Source: Strongylocentrotus purpuratus
Lineage: Eukaryota; Echinodermata; Echinoidea; Camarodonta; Strongylocentrotidae
Assembly: GCF_000002235.5 (NCBI RefSeq)
Contig: NW_022145532.1
Span: forward strand, 1,225,380 to 1,289,379
DNA length: 64,000 bases
Direction: 5' to 3'
Numbering within the stretch: the first letter of the stretch is position 1; each line of letters begins with the position of its first letter. The position numbers and the translations under genes were made by a program. Below, piece after piece: positions 20,672 through 33,087 of the stretch. Under the pieces are notes generated by a model. That model had not been told where the DNA came from. It did not search any database and saw nothing but the letters and a program-made list of their open reading frames with translations.

Positions 20672-23600
20672 ACCACTATGCTTCACTGTTATGAACTTGT
20701 TCGGTTCAAGATGTTAACACTTTCTAATGTTAATGAATTTAAAAAATATGCTGATAAACTACTTTTACTCCTTTGTTGAGGAGTAGGGGGTGTCCCCTTA
20801 ACAGAAAAAAGAGGAGGACAAATTAATATGCAGAAAAAAATGATTAAAAAAAACGAAAAGAAAGGCAAAGCCGGGAGTCGAACCGAGTACATCTACATTG
20901 TGAAGCGATGTCTTATCCACATGACCACTATGCTTCACTGTTATGAACTTGTTCGGTTCAAGATGTTAACCCTTTCTAATGTAAATGACTTTAAAAAATA
21001 TGCTGATAAACTACTTTTACTCCTTTGTTGAGGAGTAGGGGGTGTCCCCTTAACAGAAAAAAAGAGGAGGACAAATTAATATGCAGAAAAAAATGATAAA
21101 AAAAAAAAAACGAGGTAGAAAGGCAAAGCCGGGAGTCAAACCGAGTACATCTGCATTGTGAAGCGATGGCTTATCCACATGACCACTGTGCTTCTCTGTT
21201 ATTAACTTGTTCGGTTCAAGATGTTAACACTTTATAATGTTAATGACTTTAAAAGATATGCTGATCAACTAAATTTTCTCCTTTGTTGAGGAAGAGGGGG
21301 TGTCCCCTAAACAAAAAAAAAGATGAAAAAAAAACCCGAGGTAGAAAGGAGTAGCCGGGAATCGAACCGAGTACATTTGCATTGTAAAGCGATGTCTTAT
21401 CCACATGACCACTAAGCTTCACCATTATTAACTTGTTCGATTCAAGATTTTAACACTTTCTGGTGTTAATGACTTTAAAAAATATGCTGATAAACTACTT
21501 TTACTCCTTTGTTGAGGAGTAGGGGGTGTCGACTTAACAAAAAAAAAGAGAAGGACAAATTAATATGCAGAAAAAAATGATTAAAAAAAAACGAAAATGA
21601 AAGGCAAAGCCGGGAGTCGAACCGAGTACATCTGCATTGTGAAGCGATGGCTTATCCACATGACCACTGTGCTTCTCTGTTATTAACTTGTTCGGTTCAA
21701 GATGTTAACACTTTATAATGTTAATGACTTTAAAAGATATGCTGATCAACTAAATTTTCTCCTTTGTTGAGGAAGAGGGGGTGTCCCCTAAACAAAAAAA
21801 AAGATGAAAAAAAAACCCGAGGTAGAAAGGAGTAGCCGGGAATCGAACCGAGTACATTTGCATTGTAAAGCGATGTCTTATCCACATGACCACTAAGCTT
21901 CACCATTATTAACTTGTTCGGTTCAAGATTTTAACACTTTCTGGTGTTAATGACTTTAAAAAATATGCTGATAAACTACTTTTACTCCTTTGTTGAGGAG
22001 TAGGGGGTGTCGACTTAACAAAAAAAAAGAGGAGGACAAATTAATATGCAGAAAAAAATGATTAAAAAAAAACGAAAATGAAAGGCAAAGCCGGGAGTCG
22101 AACCGAGTACATCTGCATTGTGAAGCGATGGCTTATCCACATGACCACTGTGCTTCACTGTTATTAACTTGTTCGGTTCAAGATGTTAACACTTTCTAAT
22201 GTTAATGACTTTAAAAGATATGCTTATAAACTACTTGTACTCCTTTGTTGAGGAGGAGGGGTGTCCCCTAAACAAAAAAAAAGATGAAAAAAAAAACGCG
22301 AGGTAGGAAGGAGTAGCCGGGAATCGAACCTAGTACATTTGCATTGTGAAGCGATGTCTTATCCACATGACCACTATGCTTCACTGTTATGAATTTGTTC
22401 GGTTCAAGATGTTAACACTTTCTAATGTAAACGACTTTAAAAAATATGCTGATAAACTAATTTTACTCCTTTGTTGAGGAGAAGGGGGTGTCCCCTTAAC
22501 AAAAAAAAAGAGGAGGACAAATTAATATGCAGAAAAAATGATTTAAAAAACAACAAAAAGAAAGGCAAAGCCGGGAGTCGAACCGAGGACATCTACATTG
22601 TAAAGCGATGTCTTATCCACATGACCACTGTGCTTCTCTGTTATTAACTTGTTCGGTTCAAGATGTTAACACTTTCTAATAAAAATAAATTTAAAAGATG
22701 TGCTTATAAACTACTTGTACTCCTTTGTTGAGGAGAAGGGGTGTCCCCTAAACAAAGAAAAAAGATGAAAAAAAAAAAAAACGCGAGGTAGGAAGGAGTA
22801 GCCGGGAATCGAACCGAGTACATTTGCATTGTGAAGCGATGTCTTATCCACATGACCACTATGCTTCACTGTTATGAACTGGTTCGGTTCAAGGTTTTAA
22901 CACTTTCTGGTGTTAATGACTTTAAAAAATATGCTGATAAACTACTTTTACTCCTTTGTTGAGGAGTAGGGGGTGTCGACTTAACAAAAAAAAAGAGAAG
23001 GACAAATTAATATGCAGAAAAAAATGATTAAAAAAAAACGAAAATGAAAGGCAAAGCCGGGAGTCGAACCGAGTACATCTGCATTGTGAAGCGATGTCTT
23101 ATCCACATTACCACTGTGCTTCTCTGTTATTAACTTGTTCGGTTCAAGATGTTAACACTTTCTAATGTTAATAAATTTAAAAGATATACTGATAAACTAA
23201 TTTTACTCCTTTGTTGAGGAAGAGGGGGTGTCCCCTAAACAAACAAAAAGATGAAAAAAAAACCCGAGGTAGAAAGAAGTAGCCGGGATCGAACCGAGTA
23301 CATTTGCATTGTGAAGCGATGTCTTATCCACATGACCACTGTGCTTCTCTGTTATTAACTTGTTCGGTTCAAGATGTTAACTCTTTCTAATGTTAATGAC
23401 TTTAAAAGATATGCTGATAAACTAAATTTTCTCCTTTGTTGAGGAAGAGGGGGTGTCCCCTAAACAAAAAAAAAGATAAAAAAAAAAAAACCCAAGGTAG
23501 GAAGGAGTAGCCGGGAATCGAACCGAGTACATTTGCATTGTAAAGCGATGTCTTATCCACATGACCACTATGCTTCACTGTTATGAACTTGTTCGGTTCA

Positions 23601-26178
23601 AGATGTTAACACTTTCTAATGTTAATGACTTTAAAATATATGCTAATAAACTAATTGTACTCCTTTGTTGAGGAAGAGGGGGTGTCCCCTAAACAAAAAA
23701 AAAGATGAAAAAAAAAAAAACGCGAGGTAGGAAGGAGTAGCCAGGAATCGAACCGAGTACATTTGCATTGTGAAGCGATGTCTTATCCACATGACCACTA
23801 TGCTTCACTGTTATGAACTTGTTCGGTTCAAGATGTTAACCCTTTCTAATGTAAATGACTTTAAAAATTATGCTGATAAACTACTTTTACTCCTTTGTTG
23901 AGGAGTAGGGGTGTCCCCTTAACAGAAAAAAGAGGAGGACAAATTAATATGCAGAAAAAATGATTGAAAAAAAAACGAAAAGAAAGGCAAAGCCGGGAGT
24001 CGAACCGAGTACATCTGCATTGTGAAGCGATATCTTATCCACATGACCACTGTGCTTCACTGTTATTTACTTGTTTGGTTCAAGATGTTAACACTTTCTA
24101 ATGTTAATGACTTTAAAAGATATGCTAATAAACTAATTGTACTCCTTTGTTGAGGAAGAGGGGGTGTCCCCTAAACAAAAAAAAAGATGAAAAAAAAAAA
24201 ACGCGAGGTAGGAAGGAGTAGCCGGGAATCGAACTGAGTACATTTGCATTGTGAAGCGATGTCTTATCCACATGACCACTATGCTTCACTGTTATGAACT
24301 TGTTCGGTTCAAGATGTTAACACTTTCTAATGTTAATGAATTTAAAAAATATGCTGATAAACTACTTTTACTCCTTTGTTGAGGAGTAGGGGGTGTCCCC
24401 TTAACAGAAAAAAGAGGAGGACAAATTAATATGCAGAAAAAAATGATAAAAAAAAAAAAACGAAAAGAAGGGCAAAGCCGGGAGTCGAACCGAGTACATC
24501 TGCATTGTGAAGCGATGGCTTATCCACATGACCACTGTGCTTCTCTGTTATTAACTTGTTCGGTTCAAGATGTTAACACTTTCTAATGTTAATGACTTTA
24601 AAATATATGCTAATAAACTAATTGTACTCCTTTGTTGAGGAAGAGGGGGTGTCCCCTAAACAAAAAAAAAGATGAAAAAAAAAACGCGAGGTAGGAAGGA
24701 GTAGCCGGGAATCGAACCGAGTACATTTGCATTGTGAAGCGATGTCTTATCCACATGACCACTATGCTTCACTGTTATGAACTTGTTCGGTTCAAGATGT
24801 TAACCCTTTCTAATGTAAATGACTTTAAAAAATATGCTGATAAACTACTTTTACTCCTTTGTTGAGGAGTAGGGGGTGTCCCCTTAACAGAAAAAAAGAG
24901 AAGGACAAATTAATATGCAGAAAAAAATGATTAAAAAAAAACGAAAATGAAAGGCAAAGCCGGGAGTCAAACCGAGTACATCTGCATTGTGAAGCGATGG
25001 CTTATCCACATGACCACTGTGCTTCTCTGTTATTAACTTGTTCGGTTCAAGATGTTAACACTTTATAATGTTAATGACTTTAAAAGATATGCTGATCAAC
25101 TAATTTTACTCCTTTGTTGAGGAAGAGGGGGTGTCCCCTAAACAAAAAAAAAGATGAAAAAAAACCCCGAGGTAGAAAGAAGTAGCCGGGATCGAACCGA
25201 GTACATTTGCATTGTGAAGCGATGTCTTATCCACATGACCACTATGCTTCACTGTTATGAATTTGTTCGGTTCAAGATGTTAACACTTTCTAATGTTAAT
25301 GACTTTAAAAGATATGCTGATAAACTAAATTTTCTCCTTTGTTGAGGAAGAGGGGGTGTCCCCTAAACAAAAAAAAAGATAAAAAAAAAAAAAAACCCAA
25401 GGTAGGAAGGAGTAGCCGGGAATCGAACCGAGTACATTTGCATTGTAAAGCGATGTCTTATCCACATGACCACTATGCTTCACTGTTATGAACTTGTTCG
25501 GTTCAAGATGTTAACACTTTCTAATGTTAATGACTTTAAAATATATGCTAATAAACTAATTGTACTCCTTTGTTGAGGAAGAGGGGGTGTCCCCTAAACA
25601 AAAAAAAAGATGAAAAAAAAAACGCGAGGTAGGAAGGAGTAGCCAGGAATCGAACCGAGTACATTTGCATTGTGAAGCGATGTCTTATCCACATGACCAC
25701 TATGCTTCACTGTTATGAACTTGTTCGGTTCAAGATGTTAACCCTTTCTAATGTAAATGACTTTAAAAATTATGCTGATAAACTACTTTTACTCCTTTGT
25801 TGAGGAGTAGGGGTGTCCCCTTAACAGAAAAAAGAGGAGGACAAATTAATATGCAGAAAAAATGATTAAAAAAAAAACGAAAAGAAAGGCAAAGCCGGGA
25901 GTCGAACCGAGTACATCTGCATTGTGAAGCGATATCTTATCCACATGACCACTGTGCTTCACTGTTATTTACTTGTTTGGTTCAAGATGTTAACACTTTC
26001 TAATGTTAATGACTTTAAAAGATATGCTTATAAACTACCTGTACTCCTTTGTTGAAGAGGAGGGGTGTCCCCTAAACAAACAAAAAAGATGAAAAAAAAA
26101 CGCGAGGTAGGAAGGAGTAGCCGGGAATCGAACCGAGTACATTTGCATTGTGAAGCGATGTCTTATCCACATGACCAC
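20672..26178 (-). repeat. tRNA-like satellite array, second segment (about 23 units)
   Basis: Array between the two LTR elements; it starts and ends with ACCAC target copies. Alternating A and B monomers continue, all with the tRNA-like core on the minus strand. Some units carry shared variants (a SalI-like GTCGAC in place of GTCCCC near 21530, 22010 and 22977; AACCTAG in the B box near 22329), which mark local copying. The 12.4-kb duplication boundary lies inside it at about 24.42 kb. Confidence 0.9.
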
Positions 26179-27025
26179 TGTTTTGGTATGAAATTGTTGT
26201 TTTTCATATTATTAAGGAAATTCAATCGTTGCAAAGGTATTTATTCGAGATCGTTTTTTCCCGTTACTTTTGTAAGCTCAAACAGTTAGAGTCGTATTTT
26301 CTTTGGATTTTTCATTCTGAAGATACCGTAGCAATTTCTTTCACGGTGGTTTTAGTACGGCATGTTCAGTTGTCACTCACTTTCATTTCAACACGTTGAC
26401 AGGAAGGAATTGTCAGCTCGTCATTATTTGCTCGTTTTCAGCATGTTAATTTGTGTCCCGCCACAGAAGTAAGTTCTTTGGATTAATGATATAATTATGT
26501 AAATAATGTATTGATGATGTGATTATGTGAAACAAGAAGGAAAAGGAAAGTTATAAACAAAAGTCAAAGTTCTTGGTAAATAATGTACACGTGAAAATAG
26601 GTTGAAGTTAGGAGCACAATTTTTGTGTAAAGGAATTTAAGGTAATGTGTCAGTGAGTGAGTTGTTAGTGATTTAGTTAAAGATATGAAGGTGATTTGAA
26701 AATTGGTTTTTGATAACAAGCAATATTGTCTGCTACACTCATACACTTAGGCAATTTAGAGGATATGGGTTATTCATTAATCAGGCATTTGTAGATTCTT
26801 TTCTATGTATATAATTATAAGGAAAACATAAATAAGAACCAGGTCACAAAAGGAATTGTACATTTCAAACCATTTATTAAGAACATGTCAGACTCAGAGT
26901 ATGAACAAGATAACTCAAAATATGTTATTTTTTGTGCATTATCTTTACAGATTGAATAAATACCTACACCAGTAGGAACTATACATTCTAACGGGCACAT
27001 CTCGGCTTGTTCACTGATCCAAACA
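26179..27025 (+). repeat. 5' LTR of BEL/Pao copy 2
   Basis: 847 bp, same termini as the other three LTRs. Confidence 0.95.
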
Positions 27026-27072
27026 TAATTCAATTTCTTACGAAACTCCGGGATTGGAATCAGACGGACAAG

Positions 27073-30000
27073 ATGGCTGAAACTGCAGGCGAGCTGAAAG
27101 TTAAGAGGAGAACGGCAAAAGGGAAGCTCACAAGGGGTATGAACCAACTACAGGCCCTTTTGAACACTGAAAGATCCATCAAGGAGGTAGATGAGAGCTA
27201 TCACGAATTCCGCAAACTGTATGAAAATGTGGAGGCAAAGCATGATGCCTATTCTGAGGTTCTCGATGACACCGCGTATGAAGCAGAGCAGGCGTGGATG
27301 GAGGAGTGCATGAATAGCTTCATGCAGATGAAGTTGAAGGTTGTGGACTATGTAGGCAATAGTACCGGCGCGGATGACACGGTTGACACCACAAGAGAGG
27401 CTGAAAGCCCAAGGTCAGAAGTGAGAAACACAACAACATGTCACGTACAGATAGAGAAACCAAAGTTGCCACGTTTCTCAGGAGACATCAGAGAGTACCA
27501 GACCTTCAAATCGGACTTTAAACATCTTATCGAGTCCAAATACTCGGAGAGGGACTGTATAACCATTCTGCGTACTAGTTTACAAGGCAAAGCACTTGAA
27601 GTGATTCAAGGCATAGGAACAGACTACAACGCAGCTTGGGAGCAACTAAATGTCATCTACGGTGATCAGAGGAATGTCGCAGATGCTGTTATCTACGACA
27701 TCACGAAGTTCAAGAACTTGAAAGACGGAGATGATAAAGGGTTCATTGAACTAGCAGGGTTAGTGAGGAGGAGCTACAACACTCTGAAGGAAATCAACAA
27801 GGAGGAGGACATGAACAATTCTCACATGTTGTCATTGATAGAGCGAAAGCTTACGAATGAAGATCGTAAGATCTGGTTACGTCAACAGAAGTCACCAACT
27901 TTGAAGTGCTTAATGGAATGGTTGAGCCAGGAGTTGCAAACTCGTATCAGGGCAACTGCATCGATTCGAGAAGGAAGGTCAGATAGCAAGCCAAGGCAGG
28001 GTGCCTTCATACACCATCTGACACAGGAGGACAAAGGAAATGAAGGTCGCAAACCAGACTTTAAGTGTTGGCTCTGCAAATCCAATGATCATTGGGTCGA
28101 TAAGTGTCAGAAGGTCGTTAAGATGAGCCAGCAGGAGAGGTACGAGTTGATGAAGGAAAACAGGGCTTGTTTTAGCTGTCTGAAACGGGCTGGCAAGGAA
28201 CATCGGATGACTACATGTCGGAGAAGAAAGAAGTGTGATCGATGTTCTTCCTTTCACCATCCTTTGTTACATTCAACCATAAAGATCCAGGAATCTACTG
28301 TGGATGTTGCAAGCACCGGATCGAAAGAAACTCTTCTGCCAATTCTTACAGTCAAGGTTCGTGGTCCAAAGGGAGCGGTCATTGGCAACTGTTTACTGGA
28401 CTCGGGTTCTCAGGTGACACTCATCAGGAAGGGAGTAGCAGAGAAGCTCAACCTGGAGGGTGATCCGGTTCAAATAGTAATCACAAAGATCGGCGGAGAT
28501 AGAGAGACTACTAATTCTAAGTGGTATCGGGTGAAGGTAGAGTCTTTGGACAATCATCGAGTTGTTAATGTGAAAGCTATTGGACTAGATGTGATCAACG
28601 ACAACATCAGAAGTGTTGAAGTTCGGGAGCTTGCAAGGATTTTCGATCTTGATAAGCTCAACAGAGGAGACGGGTCAGTTGATCTACTCATCGGTGCTGA
28701 TTATGCAAGACTACATCTTGGTGACGTCAAGTCAAGAGAAAGAGGACATCTAGTGGCTACGCGAACTCCACTAGGTTGGGTGGTATTTGGCGGCAAGCCA
28801 GGACAGAGCAGTGGAAGTGTACTTAATGTACAGGTGGTTGGAAATCCTATTGACCTGCAGGATTTCTGGACGACGGAGTCCATGGGTGTGGCATGTCCAG
28901 CTATGGAGACAGATGAACAGAAGTTAATCACCGAGGCCTGTCAGAAGAAAGGACAGCAGTGGCTGGTACCGTACCCATGGTTGAAAGATCCTAGAGAACT
29001 TCCAGACAATAAGGTTCTAGTGGAGAAAATGCTCTGTGCTACTGAGAAAAGGCTGATGAAGGATGCAGAGCATGCAAAGGCCTATGACCATCAAATCAAG
29101 GAGATGGTTCAGATGGATTTTGCTAGGAAGCTAACGGCCGAGGAGATGGAGTCGTACAACGGTCCTGTGCATTACATCCCTCATCACGCCGTATTGAGAC
29201 CAGAGAAAAAGAGCACACCGATACGAATTGTCTTCAACTCTTCATCAGTGTACCAAGGCAAGTGTCTCAATGATTTCTGGATGAAGGGGCCTGACTTGTT
29301 GAACAATTTGTTTGGAGTCATCATACGATTTCGGGAGAAGCCAGTAGCAGTCTGTGCGGACATCTCCAAAATGTATCATAGGGTGCTGATACCGGAATCT
29401 GATCAACACGTACACAGATTCTTGTGGAGAGACTTGCAAGTTGATAGAAAGCCTGATACCTATGTGATGCAAGTTGTTACCTTCGGTGACAAACCGGCTT
29501 CAGCAATGGCGCAGACAGCATTGAGGCTCACTGCAGAAGAGGGACGCACTCAGTCCCCAGAGGCTGCAGATGTGTTGAAGAGAGACTCATACATGGATGA
29601 TATCTGCACATCTACAAATACGAGAGAGGAAGCTCAAGCCTTAACTGAGAGCATTGACAATATTCTCGCTAATGGTGGGTTTAAGGTGAAAGGCTGGACT
29701 TCAAGCACACAGCTAAAGGGAGCAGGAGGAGATGAAATGGAGAAAACTCTGATGGAGAGTCTAGCAGAGGAAAAGGTGCTAGGAGTCTTCTGGGACAGAA
29801 AAAGGGATGAGTTCTCTTACAGGGTGAAAGTTGAGAAGTTCTTGGATAAGGAGCTAACCAAGAGAATCATCCTAGGCCAGGTTTCTCGAATCTTTGATCC
29901 TATTGGCTACACAGCACCGTTTGTCATCCGAGCAAAGATAGAACTACAGAAGATGTGGGAAGCTGGCTATGACTGGGATGCAGTTCTTCCAGAGGAATGC

Positions 30001-32112
30001 CAGATAGAGTGGAAGAGATTCTTTCAAGAGATGGAAGAGCTCAAGGAAGTAACGTTTGAGAGATGTTTGACTCCGAAGGATGTAGTTGGGAAGCCGCTAC
30101 TATGTATCTTCAGTGATGCATCAATGCACGCCTTCGGAGCATGTGCATACCTGAGGTGGGAGACGGAGGATGGAGATTACAAGACAAGATTTGTGGCAGC
30201 GAAATCACGAGTGGCACCACTCAAGCCACTGACGGTTCCGCGCCTTGAACTTCAGGCTGCAGTTCTTGCCAGCCGACTGTACAAGACGATAGTAGAGCAG
30301 CTGACGATGGAGATAGATGATGTCATCCTCTTTACAGACAGTATGATAGCCCTCTCATGGGTGAGGTCTAAGGCAAGGAACTTCAAGACGTTTATTGCTA
30401 CTAGGGTAGGAGAGATCCAGAGCAACACAGACCCCAGCAAATGGCGACATATCTCAGGAGTAGACAACATAGCAGATGTGTTGTCAAGAGGACTGAAGGC
30501 AAGTGAACTGAAGGGGTCATGGCAACACGGTTCAGACTTCCTACAACAGTCAAGATCTGATTGGCCTGAGGAAGTGAAGGTTCTTACGAATCTACCTGAC
30601 GTTGAGAAGGAGAGGCGTCATGAGAAGACGGTTCTAGCTGTGGGTTTAAGTTGTGACCTAATCGATTATGAGAGGTTCTCCAGCTGGAGGAAACTGGTCA
30701 GAGTCGCAACATTGGTGTTAAAGTTTGTGAAGAAACTCAAGGCTAGACGGGGAAAGCAGGAGAAAGAGACCAGTAAAGGAATGACTCCCGCAGAACTAGA
30801 GGAGGGAGAAAGGTACATCATCAGAGACGTACAGAAAGGCATGGAATCACGAATCAAGAAGGGAGAACTGAAGTCCTTGAGTCCCTTCATTGATGACTAT
30901 AGAGTCATTCGAGTAGGAGGCAGGATAGATAAAGCGATGACATCATTCGAGCACAAGCATCCTGCTCTTCTTCCGTATGGACATCATGTTTCCAAGTTGA
31001 TTACTCGTCATGTTCATGAGATGAGTCATAGTGGAGTAGCTGCAACAATGGCAAAGATAAGGCTAAAGTACTGGATTCTACGGGGCCATAAACTTATCAA
31101 AACGCTCAAGTACAGGTGTACTAAATGCAGAGCTTTTCTGCAAAAAACTGAGACCCAAGAAATGGCCCAGCTACCTAGGGAGAGATTAGCTCCGAATACA
31201 CCACCGTTCCACTTCACATCGTGCGATTACTTCGGGCCACTAACCGTGCGAGTGGGACGCAACAAGACGTCGAAGCATTACGGAGTCATCTTTACCTGCT
31301 TGAACACAAGGGCCGTTCATCTCGAGCTGGCAGTAGATTGCAGTGCCATGGAGTTTATGCAGGTACTGCGGCGTTTTTTCGCTGTGAGAGGACAACCGGC
31401 CAGCATCCTAAGCGACAACGGCACTCAGTTTGTCGGTACTGAACGGGAGTTAAGGAAGATGACTGAGGGACTGTCCAACGAAGAACTTCAGGACTTTTGT
31501 GCTGAGAGAGGTACCGTATGGAGATTTACCACTCCAGGAGCACCACATCAGAACGGCTGTGCGGAGGCTTTAGTCAAAAGCTGCAAACATGCTTTGAAGA
31601 AGGCAATTGGGGATCAAGTGTTGGCACCATTTGAGCTTTTAACTTGTCTGGCTGAGGTGGCGAATCTGGTCAACCAGAGACCAATTGGCAGGCTGTCGAC
31701 CGATCCAGATGATGGCGGATATATCTCACCGAATGACATGCTTCTGGGACGAGCATCAGGGAACGTAGCGCAAGGTCCATTCTTGGAAACGCGAAATCCG
31801 AGGCACAGAGTAGAGCTGGTTCAGCGCATCGTAGATTCATTCTGGCAACGCTGGACGCGGGACGTATTGCCACTGTTAACTCCTAGAAGAAAATGGAATG
31901 TGCATCGACGTAATGTACGCGTTGATGATATCGTTATGTTCGCAGACGCGAACTCTGTGCGTAGCAAGTGGACAATTGCTCGCATAATCGAGGTGTTTCC
32001 GGGTGATGACGGTAAAGTACGGAACGTGAAAGTAAAGACTATGAACTCTGAGTACCGTCGCCCGATCACGAAGATTGCTGTAATCTATCCCGCAGAAGGT
32101 TACGAAGATTAG
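27073..32112 (+). CDS. BEL/Pao gag-pol polyprotein, copy 2
   Basis: 1679 codons from the ATG at 27073, identical in translation to the first copy: DUF1759-type gag, zinc knuckles, DSGS protease, YMDD reverse transcriptase, RNase H, HHCC and DDE integrase, DUF5641-like tail. Identity at this level fits duplication by recombination, or an assembly that placed one locus twice. It looks whole. Confidence 0.95.
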   Translation: MAETAGELKVKRRTAKGKLTRGMNQLQALLNTERSIKEVDESYHEFRKLYENVEAKHDAYSEVLDDTAYEAEQAWMEECMNSFMQMKLKVVDYVGNSTGADDTVDTTREAESPRSEVRNTTTCHVQIEKPKLPRFSGDIREYQTFKSDFKHLIESKYSERDCITILRTSLQGKALEVIQGIGTDYNAAWEQLNVIYGDQRNVADAVIYDITKFKNLKDGDDKGFIELAGLVRRSYNTLKEINKEEDMNNSHMLSLIERKLTNEDRKIWLRQQKSPTLKCLMEWLSQELQTRIRATASIREGRSDSKPRQGAFIHHLTQEDKGNEGRKPDFKCWLCKSNDHWVDKCQKVVKMSQQERYELMKENRACFSCLKRAGKEHRMTTCRRRKKCDRCSSFHHPLLHSTIKIQESTVDVASTGSKETLLPILTVKVRGPKGAVIGNCLLDSGSQVTLIRKGVAEKLNLEGDPVQIVITKIGGDRETTNSKWYRVKVESLDNHRVVNVKAIGLDVINDNIRSVEVRELARIFDLDKLNRGDGSVDLLIGADYARLHLGDVKSRERGHLVATRTPLGWVVFGGKPGQSSGSVLNVQVVGNPIDLQDFWTTESMGVACPAMETDEQKLITEACQKKGQQWLVPYPWLKDPRELPDNKVLVEKMLCATEKRLMKDAEHAKAYDHQIKEMVQMDFARKLTAEEMESYNGPVHYIPHHAVLRPEKKSTPIRIVFNSSSVYQGKCLNDFWMKGPDLLNNLFGVIIRFREKPVAVCADISKMYHRVLIPESDQHVHRFLWRDLQVDRKPDTYVMQVVTFGDKPASAMAQTALRLTAEEGRTQSPEAADVLKRDSYMDDICTSTNTREEAQALTESIDNILANGGFKVKGWTSSTQLKGAGGDEMEKTLMESLAEEKVLGVFWDRKRDEFSYRVKVEKFLDKELTKRIILGQVSRIFDPIGYTAPFVIRAKIELQKMWEAGYDWDAVLPEECQIEWKRFFQEMEELKEVTFERCLTPKDVVGKPLLCIFSDASMHAFGACAYLRWETEDGDYKTRFVAAKSRVAPLKPLTVPRLELQAAVLASRLYKTIVEQLTMEIDDVILFTDSMIALSWVRSKARNFKTFIATRVGEIQSNTDPSKWRHISGVDNIADVLSRGLKASELKGSWQHGSDFLQQSRSDWPEEVKVLTNLPDVEKERRHEKTVLAVGLSCDLIDYERFSSWRKLVRVATLVLKFVKKLKARRGKQEKETSKGMTPAELEEGERYIIRDVQKGMESRIKKGELKSLSPFIDDYRVIRVGGRIDKAMTSFEHKHPALLPYGHHVSKLITRHVHEMSHSGVAATMAKIRLKYWILRGHKLIKTLKYRCTKCRAFLQKTETQEMAQLPRERLAPNTPPFHFTSCDYFGPLTVRVGRNKTSKHYGVIFTCLNTRAVHLELAVDCSAMEFMQVLRRFFAVRGQPASILSDNGTQFVGTERELRKMTEGLSNEELQDFCAERGTVWRFTTPGAPHQNGCAEALVKSCKHALKKAIGDQVLAPFELLTCLAEVANLVNQRPIGRLSTDPDDGGYISPNDMLLGRASGNVAQGPFLETRNPRHRVELVQRIVDSFWQRWTRDVLPLLTPRRKWNVHRRNVRVDDIVMFADANSVRSKWTIARIIEVFPGDDGKVRNVKVKTMNSEYRRPITKIAVIYPAEGYED

Positions 32113-32240
32113 GTTACACGAGAACTTTAAGTTTGAAACATTGTAAACTTAAGAACAGATTAATCTTTGCATTTTTTTTTGGATGTAAGATTTTCTTCAT
32201 TTATATCATGAGGACAAATTCCCTCATTGGGTGGGGAGGA

Positions 32241-33087
32241 TGTTTTGGTATGAAATTGTTGTTTTTCATATTATTAAGGAAATTCAATCGTTGCAAAGGT
32301 ATTTATTCGAGATCGTTTTTTCCCGTTACTTTTGTAAGCTCAAACAGTTAGAGTCGTATTTTCTTTGGATTTTTCATTCTGAAGATACCGTAGCAATTTC
32401 TTTCACGGTGGTTTTAGTACGGCATGTTCAGTTGTCACTCACTTTCATTTCAACACGTTGACAGGAAGGAATTGTCAGCTCGTCATTATTTGCTCGTTTT
32501 CAGCATGTTAATTTGTGTCCCGCCACAGAAGTAAGTTCTTTGGATTAATGATATAATTATGTAAATAATGTATTGATGATGTGATTATGTGAAACAAGAA
32601 GGAAAAGGAAAGTTATAAACAAAAGTCAAAGTTCTTGGTAAATAATGTACACGTGAAAATAGGTTGAAGTTAGGAGCACAATTTTTGTGTAAAGGAATTT
32701 AAGGTAATGTGTCAGTGAGTGAGTTGTTAGTGATTTAGTTAAAGATATGAAGGTGATTTGAAAATTGGTTTTTGATAACAAGCAATATTGTCTGCTACAC
32801 TCATACACTTAGGCAATTTAGAGGATATGGGTTATTCATTAATCAGGCATTTGTAGATTCTTTTCTATGTATATAATTATAAGGAAAACATAAATAAGAA
32901 CCAGGTCACAAAAGGAATTGTACATTTCAAACCATTTATTAAGAACATGTCAGACTCAGAGTATGAACAAGATAACTCAAAATATGTTATTTTTTGTGCA
33001 TTATCTTTACAGATTGAATAAATACCTACACCAGTAGGAACTATACATTCTAACGGGCACATCTCGGCTTGTTCACTGATCCAAACA
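32241..33087 (+). repeat. 3' LTR of BEL/Pao copy 2
   Basis: 847 bp, preceded by the same purine-rich tract and followed by ACCAC and array sequence. Confidence 0.95.

Larger units (their letters stand above)
12001..24417. repeat. 12.416-kb tandem duplication, copy 1
   Basis: Contains array units, the first BEL/Pao element and about 3.7 kb of array to its right. Every landmark recurs 12,416 or 12,417 bases later (LTR starts, CDS, individual variant monomers). The only differences I noticed are lengths of A-runs. The boundary is near 12.0 kb, where units to the left stop matching those left of 24.42 kb. Confidence 0.9.
26179..33087 (+). mobile_element. BEL/Pao LTR retrotransposon, copy 2, looks whole
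   Basis: Second copy, exactly 12,416 bases from the first, with the same LTRs, the same ACCAC target duplication (26174-26178, 33088-33092) and the same flanking monomers. It therefore arose by duplication of the surrounding DNA, not by a second transposition. Its encoded protein is identical to copy 1. No breaks are seen. Confidence 0.95.

Noticed and set aside
26179-33087. Second LTR element as an independent insertion
   Set aside because: Same target duplication, same flanking monomers and a constant 12,416-base offset show duplication of the locus instead.
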